Under the pieces are notes generated by a model. The model worked only from the letters and a program-made list of their open reading frames with translations, did not search any database and was not told where the DNA came from. From Methylocystis hirsuta (lineage in GTDB: Bacteria > Pseudomonadota > Alphaproteobacteria > Rhizobiales > Beijerinckiaceae): a DNA stretch of 64,000 nucleotides. Positions 18,421-26,227 of the stretch are shown one piece after another. The position numbers and the translations under genes were made by a program. The stretch is taken from the NCBI RefSeq assembly GCF_003722355.1, contig NZ_QWDD01000001.1, positions 1,984,001-2,048,000 on the forward strand. The letters are read 5' to 3'. The first letter of the stretch is position 1. Each line of letters starts with the position of its first letter.

Positions 18421-18870
18421 ATGGGGATGGCGAAATTGGCAGACTCCATGTTTCTAAACTGCGAAGCTCAACCGGAGCCGTTTTCCGAGGCCGACGCGGA
18501 GTCGCCGATCGACCTCGTCCATCTCTCCCGACAGACCTTCGGCGATCATGATCTCGAACGGGAGCTGCTGGGACTTTTCGACGCACAGGCGGCGCAATTT
18601 GCGAAACGCTTGCGCGCGCCCGCCGCGCGGGGCGACGCCGATTGGCGCATCGGGCTTGCGCATACCATCAAGGGGTCGGCGCGGGCGATCGGCGCCTTCG
18701 AGGTGGGGCAGGCTGCGGAGGCGTACGAGCAGGCGCTGCGCGGCGCGGATGCGAGCGCCGCCGAGAAGTCCGAGATCCTCGGGGCCGCCATCGGACGTGC
18801 GCGCGGCGCCATCGCCCTATTGCTCGGCGGCGCGGCTCAGAACGGCCCCACTGGGAAATATTTTAGATAA
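18421..18870 (+). CDS. Histidine phosphotransfer (Hpt) domain protein
   Basis: A 149-residue protein. The Hpt signature is HTIKGSARAIGAFEV, with the phosphorylatable His at residue 81, flanked by helices from DLVHLSRQTFGDHDLERELLGLFDAQAAQF. It would relay phosphate between a hybrid kinase and a response regulator; neither partner is adjacent. Starts at 18421 and 18427 are both possible; AAGGGGAACAGGA precedes them. The 3' end overlaps the convergent solute-binding gene by 34 nt. Confidence 0.88.
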   Translation: MGMAKLADSMFLNCEAQPEPFSEADAESPIDLVHLSRQTFGDHDLERELLGLFDAQAAQFAKRLRAPAARGDADWRIGLAHTIKGSARAIGAFEVGQAAEAYEQALRGADASAAEKSEILGAAIGRARGAIALLLGGAAQNGPTGKYFR

Positions 18871-19748
18871 AGCTCGGCGAAAACGCCGCGCTGGGCGAGG
18901 CGGGAGAGCGCGTAGTCGAGCGCCCGGCGCAGCGGCGCATTGCCTTTTTTCACGGCGATGCCGACGCCCTCGCCGAAATATTTCGGATCGGTGAAGGGGC
19001 CGTCCCGAAAGACGCAGCAGCCGGCCGCTTCGGCGCCGTTCAACCAGTAGGAAAGGGCGATCGCGTCGCCGAAAACCGCCTGAACGCGGCCGTTCTTGAG
19101 CGCGTTGCGGGCCAGGGCGGGCGTTTCGAACGTCACCAAGGTCGAGCGCGGATAGAAGGCTTGCAGAAACGCCTCGTGTCGCGAGCCCGCGACCACCGCG
19201 ATCGGGCGATCGGCGAGGGCGGCGGGGGAAGCCGACTTCAGGGTCGTATCGGCCTGCATGGCGAACCGGCCGGGCGTCAGCATGTAAGGTCCGGAAAAAT
19301 CGACCTGTTTTCGAGTTTCGTCGTTGATCGCGAGCGAAGCGATGATGGCGTCGCCGCTATTGTCGTTGAGCGCGGGAATGAGCAGATCCCACCGCCGCCG
19401 CTGGATCGTGCAGGGCGTGTCGAGTTCGAGGCAGATCGCCCTGGCGAGATCGATATTGAAGCCCGCGACCTGCCCATCCGAAAGCAGGAAATTGAATGGC
19501 GGATAGTCATCCTCAGTCAGGAAGCGGATCTGGCGCAGTCCGGAGACGTCCGGCTTTTCCGGAGTGCGGTTGGGGTCCCAGAACGAGGGCGCGTTCGCGG
19601 CCGGCGGCGTCGACGCGGGGGGCGCCGGCGCGGGCGGCGCGCCGTCAGCCGCCGCAGCCGTGACGCAGGAGGTTAGGAACAGCGCGGCGAGCGCCGCACC
19701 AATGGAGGCGAGAAGAGCGATTCGGCGCGGCTGGGTGAGACGGCGCAT
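18837..19748 (-). CDS. Family 3 extracellular solute-binding lipoprotein
   Basis: A 303-residue protein with a lipoprotein-type signal (LAALFLTSC, probable lipid-modified Cys28) and a Pro/Ala-rich linker. The periplasmic-binding fold of the polar amino acid (SBP_bac_3) family follows: FLTEDDYPPFNFLLSDGQVAGFNIDLARAICLEL, then GDAIIASLAINDETRKQVDFSGPY. It probably binds an amino acid or similar small ligand. No permease or ATPase is adjacent, so it may act as a sensor or with a distant transporter. Confidence 0.82.
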   Translation of the reverse strand: MRRLTQPRRIALLASIGAALAALFLTSCVTAAAADGAPPAPAPPASTPPAANAPSFWDPNRTPEKPDVSGLRQIRFLTEDDYPPFNFLLSDGQVAGFNIDLARAICLELDTPCTIQRRRWDLLIPALNDNSGDAIIASLAINDETRKQVDFSGPYMLTPGRFAMQADTTLKSASPAALADRPIAVVAGSRHEAFLQAFYPRSTLVTFETPALARNALKNGRVQAVFGDAIALSYWLNGAEAAGCCVFRDGPFTDPKYFGEGVGIAVKKGNAPLRRALDYALSRLAQRGVFAELYLKYFPVGPF

Positions 19749-19818
19749 AAAAGGATTGCTTGGCCCTTGCTGGAGGTCGATAGTCGCGCAGGCTGCTTGC
19801 GCTTGCCGGATTTATTGC

Positions 19819-21143
19819 ATGAATTTTATGCCGATCGATAGTGTTGCTTCCTCTGCTTCGCAGATCAAGGACGAACTTCCTCCCCAGCCTTTCAGTCGCC
19901 GGGCGTTCGCTGACTCCTCGGCCGTTCGCCGTCCGTCGCCATCGCGTGCGACCGCATCGAGATCCATTCCTGTCGAAATCGCCTTTCTTTCGGCGCACGG
20001 CGTGCCCGAGCAAGTGCTGCAATTCGCCGCTGCGACGGCGCGCCGCCAGGGCGTTTGCGCCGACGAAGCGCTGCTCGCCGAAGGGCTCGTCCGCGAGGAG
20101 GTCTTCTATCGGGCGCTGGCGAAGCATCTCAACGTCGAGTTCATCGACAGTCCTGTCGACGTCTCCGCGTCAGGCGTTGCGGCGGCCGAATGCGGCTACG
20201 CGCGGATCCGGGACCCGTCGAGCGGGTATCTTTGGCTGTTCGCGCCAAGCGGCAGCGGCGTCTTTCGATTGATGAGCGCGCGGCGTGCGGCAAGAGGACG
20301 GCCGCTTTTCGTGATCACCACTCGAACGCGGTTTTTGGAGGCGGTGCGCCGCGCCGATCCCGCCAGCGTCGCCCGCAACGCGGCCTTTCTCGTCGAGCGC
20401 GTCGATCGGGACTTATGCGCGCGCGGCGGCTTGCGGCTCGGACAGGTCGGACTGCTGCTCGTCGCGCTGATCGGACTGGCGGCGAGCCTTTACGCTCCCT
20501 TCTTCTCTCTACGCCTTGCATCGGCTTTGCTCCTTGCCGGCGCATTCTTTTGCGGCGTGTTTTTGAGGCTTTTCGCCTGCGCGGCGAGCCTTCAACGCTG
20601 CGCAGACGCCGAACCGCTCGAAAGCGAGGCGCAACTGCCGATTTACACGATCGTGCTTGCGCTCTACCAGGAAGCCGCCGTGGCGCGTCAGCTCGCTCGA
20701 GCGATCGACCGTTTTGATTATCCCAGAGCCAAGCTCGACGTAAAATTCGTTATCGAAGCCGATGATGAGCCAACGGCTGCGGCGTTGCGGTCGCATCCGC
20801 CGCATGCGCCGCATGAGATCGTGATTGCGCCCGAGGGCGCTCCGCGAACCAAGCCGCGCGCGCTCAACGTCGCCATGCCGCTTGCCCGGGGATCGCTCGT
20901 CGCGGTGTTCGACGCGGAAGATTTGCCCGAGCCACGCCAATTGCGCCGAGCGGCGACGCTCTTTGCCGCCTCGCCGCCGAGCGTTGCTTGCCTGCAGGCG
21001 AGCCTTGTCATCGACAACGGCGGCCTGAATTGGATGACGGCGATGTTCGCGCTTGAATATGCGGCGCTTTTTGACGTCTACAACAAGGGCCTCGCAGCGA
21101 TGGGAATGCCGCTCTTCCTTGGCGGCACGTCCAATCATTTTCG
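19819..21143 (+). pseudogene. Family 2 glycosyltransferase, 5' part, interrupted by transposon
   Basis: From the ATG at 19819 (19828 also possible). Residues about 45-180 resemble the GspE N-terminal (MshEN-like) domain, then come two membrane segments. The GT2 catalytic domain follows (PIYTIVLALYQEAAVARQL, FDAEDLPEPRQLRRA, LGGTSNHFR). At GGTSNHFR the frame runs into the transposon end and stops at a TAG within its inverted repeat (21154-21156), giving a truncated protein of 445 residues. Removing the element and one 8-bp duplication rejoins the 3' part in frame to a 669-residue protein. Similar enzymes (XagB-like) make exopolysaccharide. Confidence 0.88.
21136..21143. repeat. Target-site duplication, left copy (CATTTTCG)
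   Basis: CATTTTCG immediately precedes the left inverted end and recurs at 25535-25542 after the right end. With this parsing the two inverted ends are symmetrical. Because adjacent bases repeat, the boundary could be placed one base differently. Confidence 0.85.
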
Positions 21144-21166
21144 CGGTATTATGTAGTTGATGCAAG
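21144..21166 (+). repeat. Left terminal inverted repeat of the transposon
   Basis: Reads CGGTATTATGTAG, then T, then TGATGCAAG. The right end, read inward on the opposite strand, is identical except C for that T. A TAG in this repeat terminates the interrupted glycosyltransferase. Confidence 0.9.
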
Positions 21167-21294
21167 CTAGCCCAAGATATTGAAGGCATTGGCCATTTTC
21201 GTGGCTAAGCACTAAGCGCTATAAATGCGCGATGCTTGGCTAGACAGAATCACCCTAAGCATGTGCTATTGACCATGCTAAGCACAGGTGATTC

Positions 21295-22356
21295 ATGGCT
21301 GACGACAACGATAACCTGCCTCATGACGGTAAACATCCGCCGGTTCCCACCGCTGCTGATTTCGGCTCACGTGGAGGGAAGAAGCGCGCCCAAAATTTGT
21401 CCTCGGAAGAGCGTACGGAAATAGCAAAGCGCGGCGCAGCCGCGCGCTGGTCGCTGCCGAGGGCGACCCATGAAGGCGAGTTGATTATCCCCGGAGTTGT
21501 CCCGCTCAAAGTGGCTAATCTTCAGGATGGCAGGCGCGTACTTCTCTCCCGCGCGTTCCTCGAAGCGCTCGGGCGCCCCTGGAAGGGGACGTACAAGCAC
21601 ACAGCGCGGCCGAACTTTCTTGAAGCGAAGAACTTGGACCCGTTTGTCGTCGGCGAGATTCTAAGCTTCCTAGAACCTGTCGAGTATTTGAGCCTCAGCG
21701 GTCAGAAGCGCACGGGTTACCAAGCTGAACTGCTTCCGCTCGTATGTAAGGTGTACACCAAGGCCAGGGATGCGGGGGCGCTCAACCCAGGACAAAGGAC
21801 CGCGGCAGAGTTCGCGGATGTACTTCTCAAAGGCTTTGAAAAGATTGGTATTATTTCGCTCGTTGACGATGCGACTGGCTATACAAAAGTCAGGGCTAGA
21901 GATGAGCTTCAGACGATCCTCGCCGCGTACATCTCAGCCGAGCTTCTCCCTTGGGCAAAGCGGTTCCCCGACTCGTTCTATGAAGAGCTTCACCGCGTTA
22001 GAGGGTGGAAATACACGCCCGGCAGCAACGCGCGGAACGCGTACATCGGCAAGCTCACGAAGGCCATGATCTATGACCCACTACCGCCGGGCGTCATAGA
22101 CGAGCTTGAAAGTAAAAATCCTTACGACCCAACGAAAAAGAGAAGGAAGCACCTGCATCATCAATTGCTGACGACAGATGTTGGCCATCCCCACCTGGAA
22201 AAGCAGATTGTGTCAGTGACGACGCTGCTTTCGGTTTCAGACAATTGGGAAGAGTTTGCCATGCTCTTCTGCAAAAAGTTCAAGCCAAAGTCTGGCGATC
22301 TTTTCGCCCTTCCGCCCCCGAAAGAGGGCGATGGCTCAGACGCCAACAGCGGCTGA
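21295..22356 (+). CDS. P63C-domain protein (transposon cargo)
   Basis: A 353-residue protein. The C-terminal part has the P63C-type signature: FPDSFYEELHRVRGWKYTP, then YIGKLTKAMIYDPLPPGVIDELESKNP, then RRKHLHHQLLTTDVGHPHLEKQI and SDNWEEFAMLFCKKF. P63C proteins are widespread on phages and islands, and their biochemical role is not established. The N-terminus has an Arg/Ala-rich helical stretch (LSSEERTEIAKRGAAARW) typical of small DNA-associated proteins. It is the first gene inside the left end. Confidence 0.8.
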   Translation: MADDNDNLPHDGKHPPVPTAADFGSRGGKKRAQNLSSEERTEIAKRGAAARWSLPRATHEGELIIPGVVPLKVANLQDGRRVLLSRAFLEALGRPWKGTYKHTARPNFLEAKNLDPFVVGEILSFLEPVEYLSLSGQKRTGYQAELLPLVCKVYTKARDAGALNPGQRTAAEFADVLLKGFEKIGIISLVDDATGYTKVRARDELQTILAAYISAELLPWAKRFPDSFYEELHRVRGWKYTPGSNARNAYIGKLTKAMIYDPLPPGVIDELESKNPYDPTKKRRKHLHHQLLTTDVGHPHLEKQIVSVTTLLSVSDNWEEFAMLFCKKFKPKSGDLFALPPPKEGDGSDANSG

Positions 22357-22362
22357 GCCATT

Positions 22363-22440
22363 GTGGGGGCGGATAAAGGCCGGGCCAGAGGCTCATTTGC
22401 AAGGGTCCTCTCTGGGGTTCGACTCCCCCCGCCTCCACCT
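22363..22440 (+). ncRNA. tRNA-like / tmRNA 3'-end-like sequence
   Basis: GGGGGCG at 22365-22371 pairs with CGCCTCC at 22430-22436 as a 7-bp acceptor-like stem. The third pair is G·U, the G3·U70 identity element of alanyl-tRNA and tmRNA. A T-arm follows (GGGG, loop TTCGACT, CCCC), and the end reads ACCT where a tRNA has ACCA. The 3' portion closely matches, from memory, the end of alphaproteobacterial tmRNA. No D-arm or normal anticodon arm forms; instead AGAGG/CCTCT closes a 15-nt loop. It may be an attachment-site remnant or a tRNA mimic. It lies between convergent genes. Confidence 0.5.
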
Positions 22441-22456
22441 TTTCATTGTACCAGAA

Positions 22457-22696
22457 TCATCTCGGCGCCGCAGCGCCTTTCAGCAAGAGTACGCCAGATG
22501 CTTCGTCGCCGTCTTGGAACCGAATCCCGCGCCCCTCAAGAACAGCTTGGATTGCCGCTAGATTATTCCCAATCGGAACGCTCCGGCCTTTCTCGAAATT
22601 GCGGATCGTCGAAAGCCCGACCTTCGCGGCTGTCGCAAGATCGTCTTGAGAAATATCGAGAAATCCGCGAGCTGCGCGGCACTGTTCTGGCGTCAT
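22457..22696 (-). CDS. Small XRE-family helix-turn-helix regulator (transposon cargo)
   Basis: 79 residues from ATG 22696 (MTPEQCRAARGFLDISQDDLATAAKVG); the frame extends to a GTG at 22756 without family similarity. The helix-turn-helix spans SQDDLATAAKVGLSTIRNFEKG. The C-terminal AIQAVLEGRGIRFQDGDEASGVLL is typical of very short XRE proteins on mobile elements. It probably represses a promoter inside the element; it is divergent from the transposase gene, whose start is 115 nt away. Confidence 0.85.
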   Translation of the reverse strand: MTPEQCRAARGFLDISQDDLATAAKVGLSTIRNFEKGRSVPIGNNLAAIQAVLEGRGIRFQDGDEASGVLLLKGAAAPR

Positions 22697-22810
22697 GCGA
22701 CAGGGATAGCGCCAAAGCACAAAATCGTCAAGACGAACGAAAAACGTTATTGACACCTAAAATGCTAACACTTATCGTCATGTCTAACGAAATTCGTTGG
22801 ACAGACGCAA

Positions 22811-23770
22811 ATGGCTCAGCACTTCCTCATTTCCGCCGCCGCCCGTTCGCTCTCGCTGGCGAAGGTCGCGCGCATGACGGACGAAGAAGCTCGCGACGCC
22901 TTCCGCCTTATCCGCTGGGCGTCGACCGAAGGCCAGCCGGTTTGCCCGCACTGCGGCTGCATGGGCGTCTATGCGCTTAAGTGTCGGCCGGCTTTCATGT
23001 GCAAGGGCTGCAACCATCAATTCAGCGTCACGTCCGGCACTATCTTTGCCGACCGCAAGCTTCCTGTCCGCGATTACCTCTTGGCGGTTGCGATCTTCGT
23101 CAATGAAGTCAAAGGCAAGAACGCGCTGGCGCTGTCGCGCGATCTCGACGTGCAATACAAAACGGCCTTCGTCCTTGCGCATAAAATCCGCGAAGCCCTC
23201 GCCGCCGAAGTCGAGACGCTCAACCTTGCCGGCGAAGTGGAAGTGGATGGATGCTACATCGGCGGCCATGTGCGCCCCGCGAACTATAAGGAAAACCGCG
23301 TTGATCGCCGTAGGGCTGAAAATCAGACCGGCAAGCGGCGCGTCATCGTCGTTATGCGCGAGCGCAATGGCCGGACGCTCCCCTTCGTCTTCAAATCGGA
23401 AGGTGAGTCGGTCGAGACGATTGCCGAGCGCGTGGCGCCTGATGCGACCGTTCACGCGGACGAAGCTGCGCATTGGGACAAGCTTCACGCGATCTTCCTG
23501 ACGAAGCGCATCAACCATCAGCACGCGTACAGCGACGGCGAGGCTTGCACGAATCAGGCGGAAAGCTTCTTCTCCCGCATCCGCCGCGCGGAAGCTGGCC
23601 ACTTCCATCATCTGTCTGGCCCATATCTCGCGGCCTACAGCCGGGAGATGGCTTGGCGCGAAGATCACCGCCGAGTCTCGAATGGCGAGCAATACTTGAT
23701 AGCTGCGAATGCGGCGCTTGCGCACCCGATGTCGCGTCAGTGGCGCGGATACTGGCAGCGCAGCAACTAA
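22811..23770 (+). CDS. IS1595-family transposase
   Basis: A 319-residue protein. An N-terminal zinc ribbon has C45/C48 and C64/C67 (CPHCGC, CKGCNHQF), followed by the diagnostic FSVTSGTIFADRKLP. A DDE-type catalytic domain follows (EVEVDGCYIGGH, VHADEAAHWDKL, TNQAESFFSRIRRAE). It cuts and joins the element ends. The frame is intact, so the transposon may still be active. Confidence 0.95.
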   Translation: MAQHFLISAAARSLSLAKVARMTDEEARDAFRLIRWASTEGQPVCPHCGCMGVYALKCRPAFMCKGCNHQFSVTSGTIFADRKLPVRDYLLAVAIFVNEVKGKNALALSRDLDVQYKTAFVLAHKIREALAAEVETLNLAGEVEVDGCYIGGHVRPANYKENRVDRRRAENQTGKRRVIVVMRERNGRTLPFVFKSEGESVETIAERVAPDATVHADEAAHWDKLHAIFLTKRINHQHAYSDGEACTNQAESFFSRIRRAEAGHFHHLSGPYLAAYSREMAWREDHRRVSNGEQYLIAANAALAHPMSRQWRGYWQRSN

Positions 23771-23788
23771 CCAATTGGCGAGGTCAGG

Positions 23789-23974
23789 ATGTTTGTTGAG
23801 GAGAACGACAACGACCCTTATCTACGCGGGCACTGCGATTATGAAAACGGTATCGAGCGTCAGCGAAACCCTTACGAAGACTTCCACTACGGGACAACCT
23901 TTTGGGAGGCATGGTTCGACGGATGGGATGACGCGAGTGACGAAGCAGTTATACTCCATAAACCATTGAATTAA
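23789..23974 (+). CDS. RMF/CrpP-like small protein (transposon cargo)
   Basis: A 61-residue acidic protein beginning MFVEENDNDPYLRGHC. It has the pattern YENGIERQRNPYED...FWEAWFDGWDDA, that is, Gx(6)NPYx(n)WxxGW, shared with ribosome modulation factor and the plasmid/phage CrpP-like proteins. It may bind ribosomes or be a mobile-element accessory of unknown role. It starts 18 nt after the transposase stop, with AGG upstream, so it is probably co-transcribed. Confidence 0.6.
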   Translation: MFVEENDNDPYLRGHCDYENGIERQRNPYEDFHYGTTFWEAWFDGWDDASDEAVILHKPLN

Positions 23975-24037
23975 CTAAAGCTTGTACTGGAGGCCGATTT
24001 ATGGCAAAAACTCCGAGTTGGAATTCGGAGCAAAGCT

Positions 24038-24619
24038 ATGCAATGGGGTCACAGAATTGATAACTATGTAGCAAAGACGGGCTTCCCGCGAAGCCTCTTT
24101 GCCTCCGAAGACGGCCGCGTGGTCGGAACCTGGATTATGGGAAACGACTATCGCGTTAAATCTGAATATTACGGCGGCTATCCTGCAGGCTATTTGAAGC
24201 GAGTTAAGGCGTTGTTCCCGGAAAAGAAAAAAGTCTTGCACCTTTTCAGTGGCAAGGTGGATTTAAACGTTTTTCCCGGCGATACCGTTGACATCAATCC
24301 CGCGCTAAACCCAACTTACGTTGACGACGCGCAAAAGCTCGAAATCGTTCCCCTCAAAAAATATGATCTTGTGCTAGCCGATCCGCCTTACAGCGTCGAG
24401 GACTGCGAGCACTACGGGACAAGCATGGTTAAGCGAAACACAGTCATGCGCGCCCTACAGCGGTTGCCGGAGGGCGCGCATGTAGTTTGGCTAGATCAAG
24501 TCCTTCCTATGTATCGCAAGGACTCTTTCGCACTTGAAGCCACGATTGGCATGTGGAAGAGCACAAACCATCGGTTCCGCGGCGTGTCGATTTTTAAGCG
24601 CCTACCCGCCAGCCATTAG
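24038..24619 (+). CDS. DNA methyltransferase-like protein with DPPY motif (transposon cargo)
   Basis: A 193-residue protein. The segment VLHLFSGKVDLNVFPGDTVDINP looks like a SAM-binding motif, and LVLADPPYSVED (D115-P-P-Y118) is the catalytic motif of N6-adenine/N4-cytosine amino-methyltransferases. No separate target-recognition domain is evident and the protein is short, so the target could be DNA, RNA or protein. GGAG lies 7 nt before the ATG. It is convergent with the next gene. Confidence 0.65.
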   Translation: MQWGHRIDNYVAKTGFPRSLFASEDGRVVGTWIMGNDYRVKSEYYGGYPAGYLKRVKALFPEKKKVLHLFSGKVDLNVFPGDTVDINPALNPTYVDDAQKLEIVPLKKYDLVLADPPYSVEDCEHYGTSMVKRNTVMRALQRLPEGAHVVWLDQVLPMYRKDSFALEATIGMWKSTNHRFRGVSIFKRLPASH

Positions 24620-24628
24620 CCGTCGATC

Positions 24629-24660
24629 GGCCGTAACGTGCGGCGACGCCCGTTACGGCC
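24629..24660. terminator. Inverted repeat between convergent cargo genes
   Basis: GGCCGTAACG and CGTTACGGCC form a perfect 10-bp stem with a 12-nt loop. It lies just after the methyltransferase-like gene and overlaps the last codons of the minus-strand gene. No strong T-run follows, so termination is likely but not certain. Confidence 0.5.
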
Positions 24661-24913
24661 TCCCGAGCTTTGGTCCAAGCGTCCGACCGAAGACTGCTTT
24701 TAGATAGCTCTCCCAGCCGCCATTCTTGTAATCAAAGGCATACCTTGGAATGCGCTCAAGATCTTTTCGGTCAAGAAAAATTGACCCTGTCGCCGCATCC
24801 AATTTTTCCTGAAGTGTAACGATAAGGAGTTGCCACCCGCCACGATTTTTCCTCGTCGGGTCTTGCTTCATCAACACAGAGATTTCACCAGAGGTCAGCG
24901 TAACTGATCGCAT
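24653..24913 (-). CDS. Hypothetical protein (transposon cargo)
   Basis: 86 residues beginning MRSVTLTSGEISVLMKQDP. No family was recognised. It is soluble, mixed alpha/beta, with an internal LIVTLQEKLDAATGSIFLDRKDLERIPRYAFDY segment. AAGGAGATATAGATG gives a good ribosome-binding site. It is transcribed toward the convergent methyltransferase-like gene. Confidence 0.6.
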   Translation of the reverse strand: MRSVTLTSGEISVLMKQDPTRKNRGGWQLLIVTLQEKLDAATGSIFLDRKDLERIPRYAFDYKNGGWESYLKAVFGRTLGPKLGRP

Positions 24914-24981
24914 CTATATCTCCTTCGTTAGGATTGAAGGTGGATGTAGGTGCGCAAATCGCCAAGACAAGGGCCGTGCGC

Positions 24982-25467
24982 CTACGTAAACGTGGTTTTT
25001 TTAGATATTGGAGCTTTTTGCCATCGAAGGTTCCGAGCGCTGTCAAAAATGCTGGAAACTGCGTCTTGCTCTTTAAGGATGCGCAACGCCTTGCTCACTC
25101 GCCGCGTATGTTCGGTCAGAAGTCGCCTATCTCGCGGGTCTTGCTCATTCACCGCCAAGATGGCCCGCGCAATGTCCCGCGTTGCCATCGGCTCGGTAGC
25201 GTCGCGCAGCACGTCTAGGATGGCGCGAGTTAGCTCGCCCCTTCCGAACAACACATGACGCTTTTGGCGCGGCATGGCGGCGTCTAGATCGCCTTCATAG
25301 CCCAATGTGCATAAAACGCGGTCTACAGCGCCGATATCGTTTTTGATTTCCGCGAGACGGTCGCGAATGCGCTCGGCCTCATGGAAAAGCTGGACGCGCT
25401 TTTCGAGTAAGCCTGAAATGGCGTGCTCAAAGGTTTCTGTGCGGGCGCGCTTGACCGTGTCTCTCAT
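24982..25467 (-). CDS. Hypothetical coiled-coil/winged-helix protein (transposon cargo)
   Basis: 161 residues if started at ATG 25467; an upstream in-frame ATG at 25518 lies inside the right inverted repeat. The N-terminal half is a coiled coil (HAISGLLEKRVQLFHEAERIRDRLAEIKNDI). The C-terminal half (GELTRAILDVLRDATEPMATRDIARAILAV...RRVSKALRILKEQDAV) looks like a winged helix-turn-helix. It may be a DNA-binding regulator or transposition accessory; neither start has a clear ribosome-binding site. Confidence 0.6.
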   Translation of the reverse strand: MRDTVKRARTETFEHAISGLLEKRVQLFHEAERIRDRLAEIKNDIGAVDRVLCTLGYEGDLDAAMPRQKRHVLFGRGELTRAILDVLRDATEPMATRDIARAILAVNEQDPRDRRLLTEHTRRVSKALRILKEQDAVSSIFDSARNLRWQKAPISKKTTFT

Positions 25468-25511
25468 GCGCCAATTGTCGCAAATCGCCGGACGTGAAAC
25501 CATTTCGGCGA

Positions 25512-25534
25512 CTTGCATCAGCTACATAATACCG
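25512..25534 (-). repeat. Right terminal inverted repeat of the transposon
   Basis: Read on the minus strand it is CGGTATTATGTAG, then C, then TGATGCAAG, matching the left end in 22 of 23 positions. Confidence 0.9.
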
Positions 25535-25542
25535 CATTTTCG
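25535..25542. repeat. Target-site duplication, right copy (CATTTTCG)
   Basis: Exact repeat of 21136-21143, directly after the right inverted end. Confidence 0.85.
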
Positions 25543-26227
25543 CATCGAGGCTCTGCGCGACATCGGCTTCTGGGACGCCTTCAACGTCACCGAAGATGCG
25601 GATCTCGGCCTGCGGCTCGCGCGCGCGGGCTTTGAGGTGCGGACATTCGCCTCGCAAACTTTCGAAGAGGCGCCAGCGGCTTTCGGCGCCCTGGTGAGAC
25701 AGCGCACGCGCTGGTTCAAAGGCTGGATGCAAACATTTATCGTGCACTGCCGTCGGCCTATGCGGCTTTTCGTCGATCTCGGTTCCCGGCGCGCGATCGC
25801 GGTGCTCGCAATGTTCGCCAGCGGATTGTTTGGTCCTTTGCTCGGCCCGTTCTTGGCGGCGCGTATGACCTATGACGCGATCTTTGGGGCTCTGTTGACG
25901 CCGGTCGCGCCATTTGAAATCGCCCTGAGCACGCTGTGGTGCTGTCTGGCGATCGCCGGAGCGATTTCCCTGATCCTGCCGCTCGCCATGGGAATGCGCC
26001 GGCGCGGCCTGACGCGGTTTCGCCGCGCGCTTCTCCATCTGCCGCTGTGGCTGACGATGCTGAGCATCGCGGCCTGGCGCGCCCTTTATGAACTCTGGCG
26101 GCGCCCTTTCCACTGGGAAAAGACCGAGCATGGACTGACCGCGCGCGGCGTTGTCGCAGCGGAAAAAGACGTCGACCCATTCGTCTCAAGAGAAGAGCCA
26201 CTGTTTGATCAGGAAGCCGGCGCTTAG
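25543..26227 (+). pseudogene. Family 2 glycosyltransferase, 3' part
   Basis: Continues the interrupted gene with RIEALRDIGFWDAFNVTEDADLGLRLARAGFEVRTF. This contains the TEDADLG acid motif, then RQRTRWFKGWMQTF, the QxxRW-type motif of processive GT2 enzymes. Three or four membrane segments and a short tail follow. Joined to the 5' part it gives a complete XagB/BcsA-like enzyme of 669 residues. The fragment has no start of its own. Its last 42 nt overlap the end of the convergent DndB-like gene. Confidence 0.88.

Larger units (their letters stand above)
21144..25534. mobile_element. IS1595-family transposon with cargo genes (4391 bp)
   Basis: The element is bounded by 23-bp inverted ends with one mismatch and by an 8-bp duplication; 8 bp is the length usual for the IS1595 family. 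It sits inside the GT2 gene. It encodes one IS1595-type transposase and six other genes, so it is a transposon with passengers and not a simple IS. Codon and base use are less GC-rich than the host (for example AAATATGATCTTGTGCTAGCC). All the interior boundaries fit: no host gene fragment is visible inside. The cargo seems unrelated to metabolism and more like regulatory or defence functions. Confidence 0.9.

Noticed and set aside
22363..22440. A functional standard tRNA gene
   Set aside because: No D-arm, no 7-nt anticodon loop and a mismatched first T-stem pair; only the acceptor and T-arm are tRNA-like.
22363..22980. 205-residue plus-strand frame after the P63C gene
   Set aside because: It runs antisense over the XRE gene and into the transposase start; composition is non-coding.
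25307..25542. 5' extension of the glycosyltransferase 3' fragment into the transposon
   Set aside because: Chance open frame antisense to a cargo gene; similarity begins only at RIEALRD, after the right inverted end.
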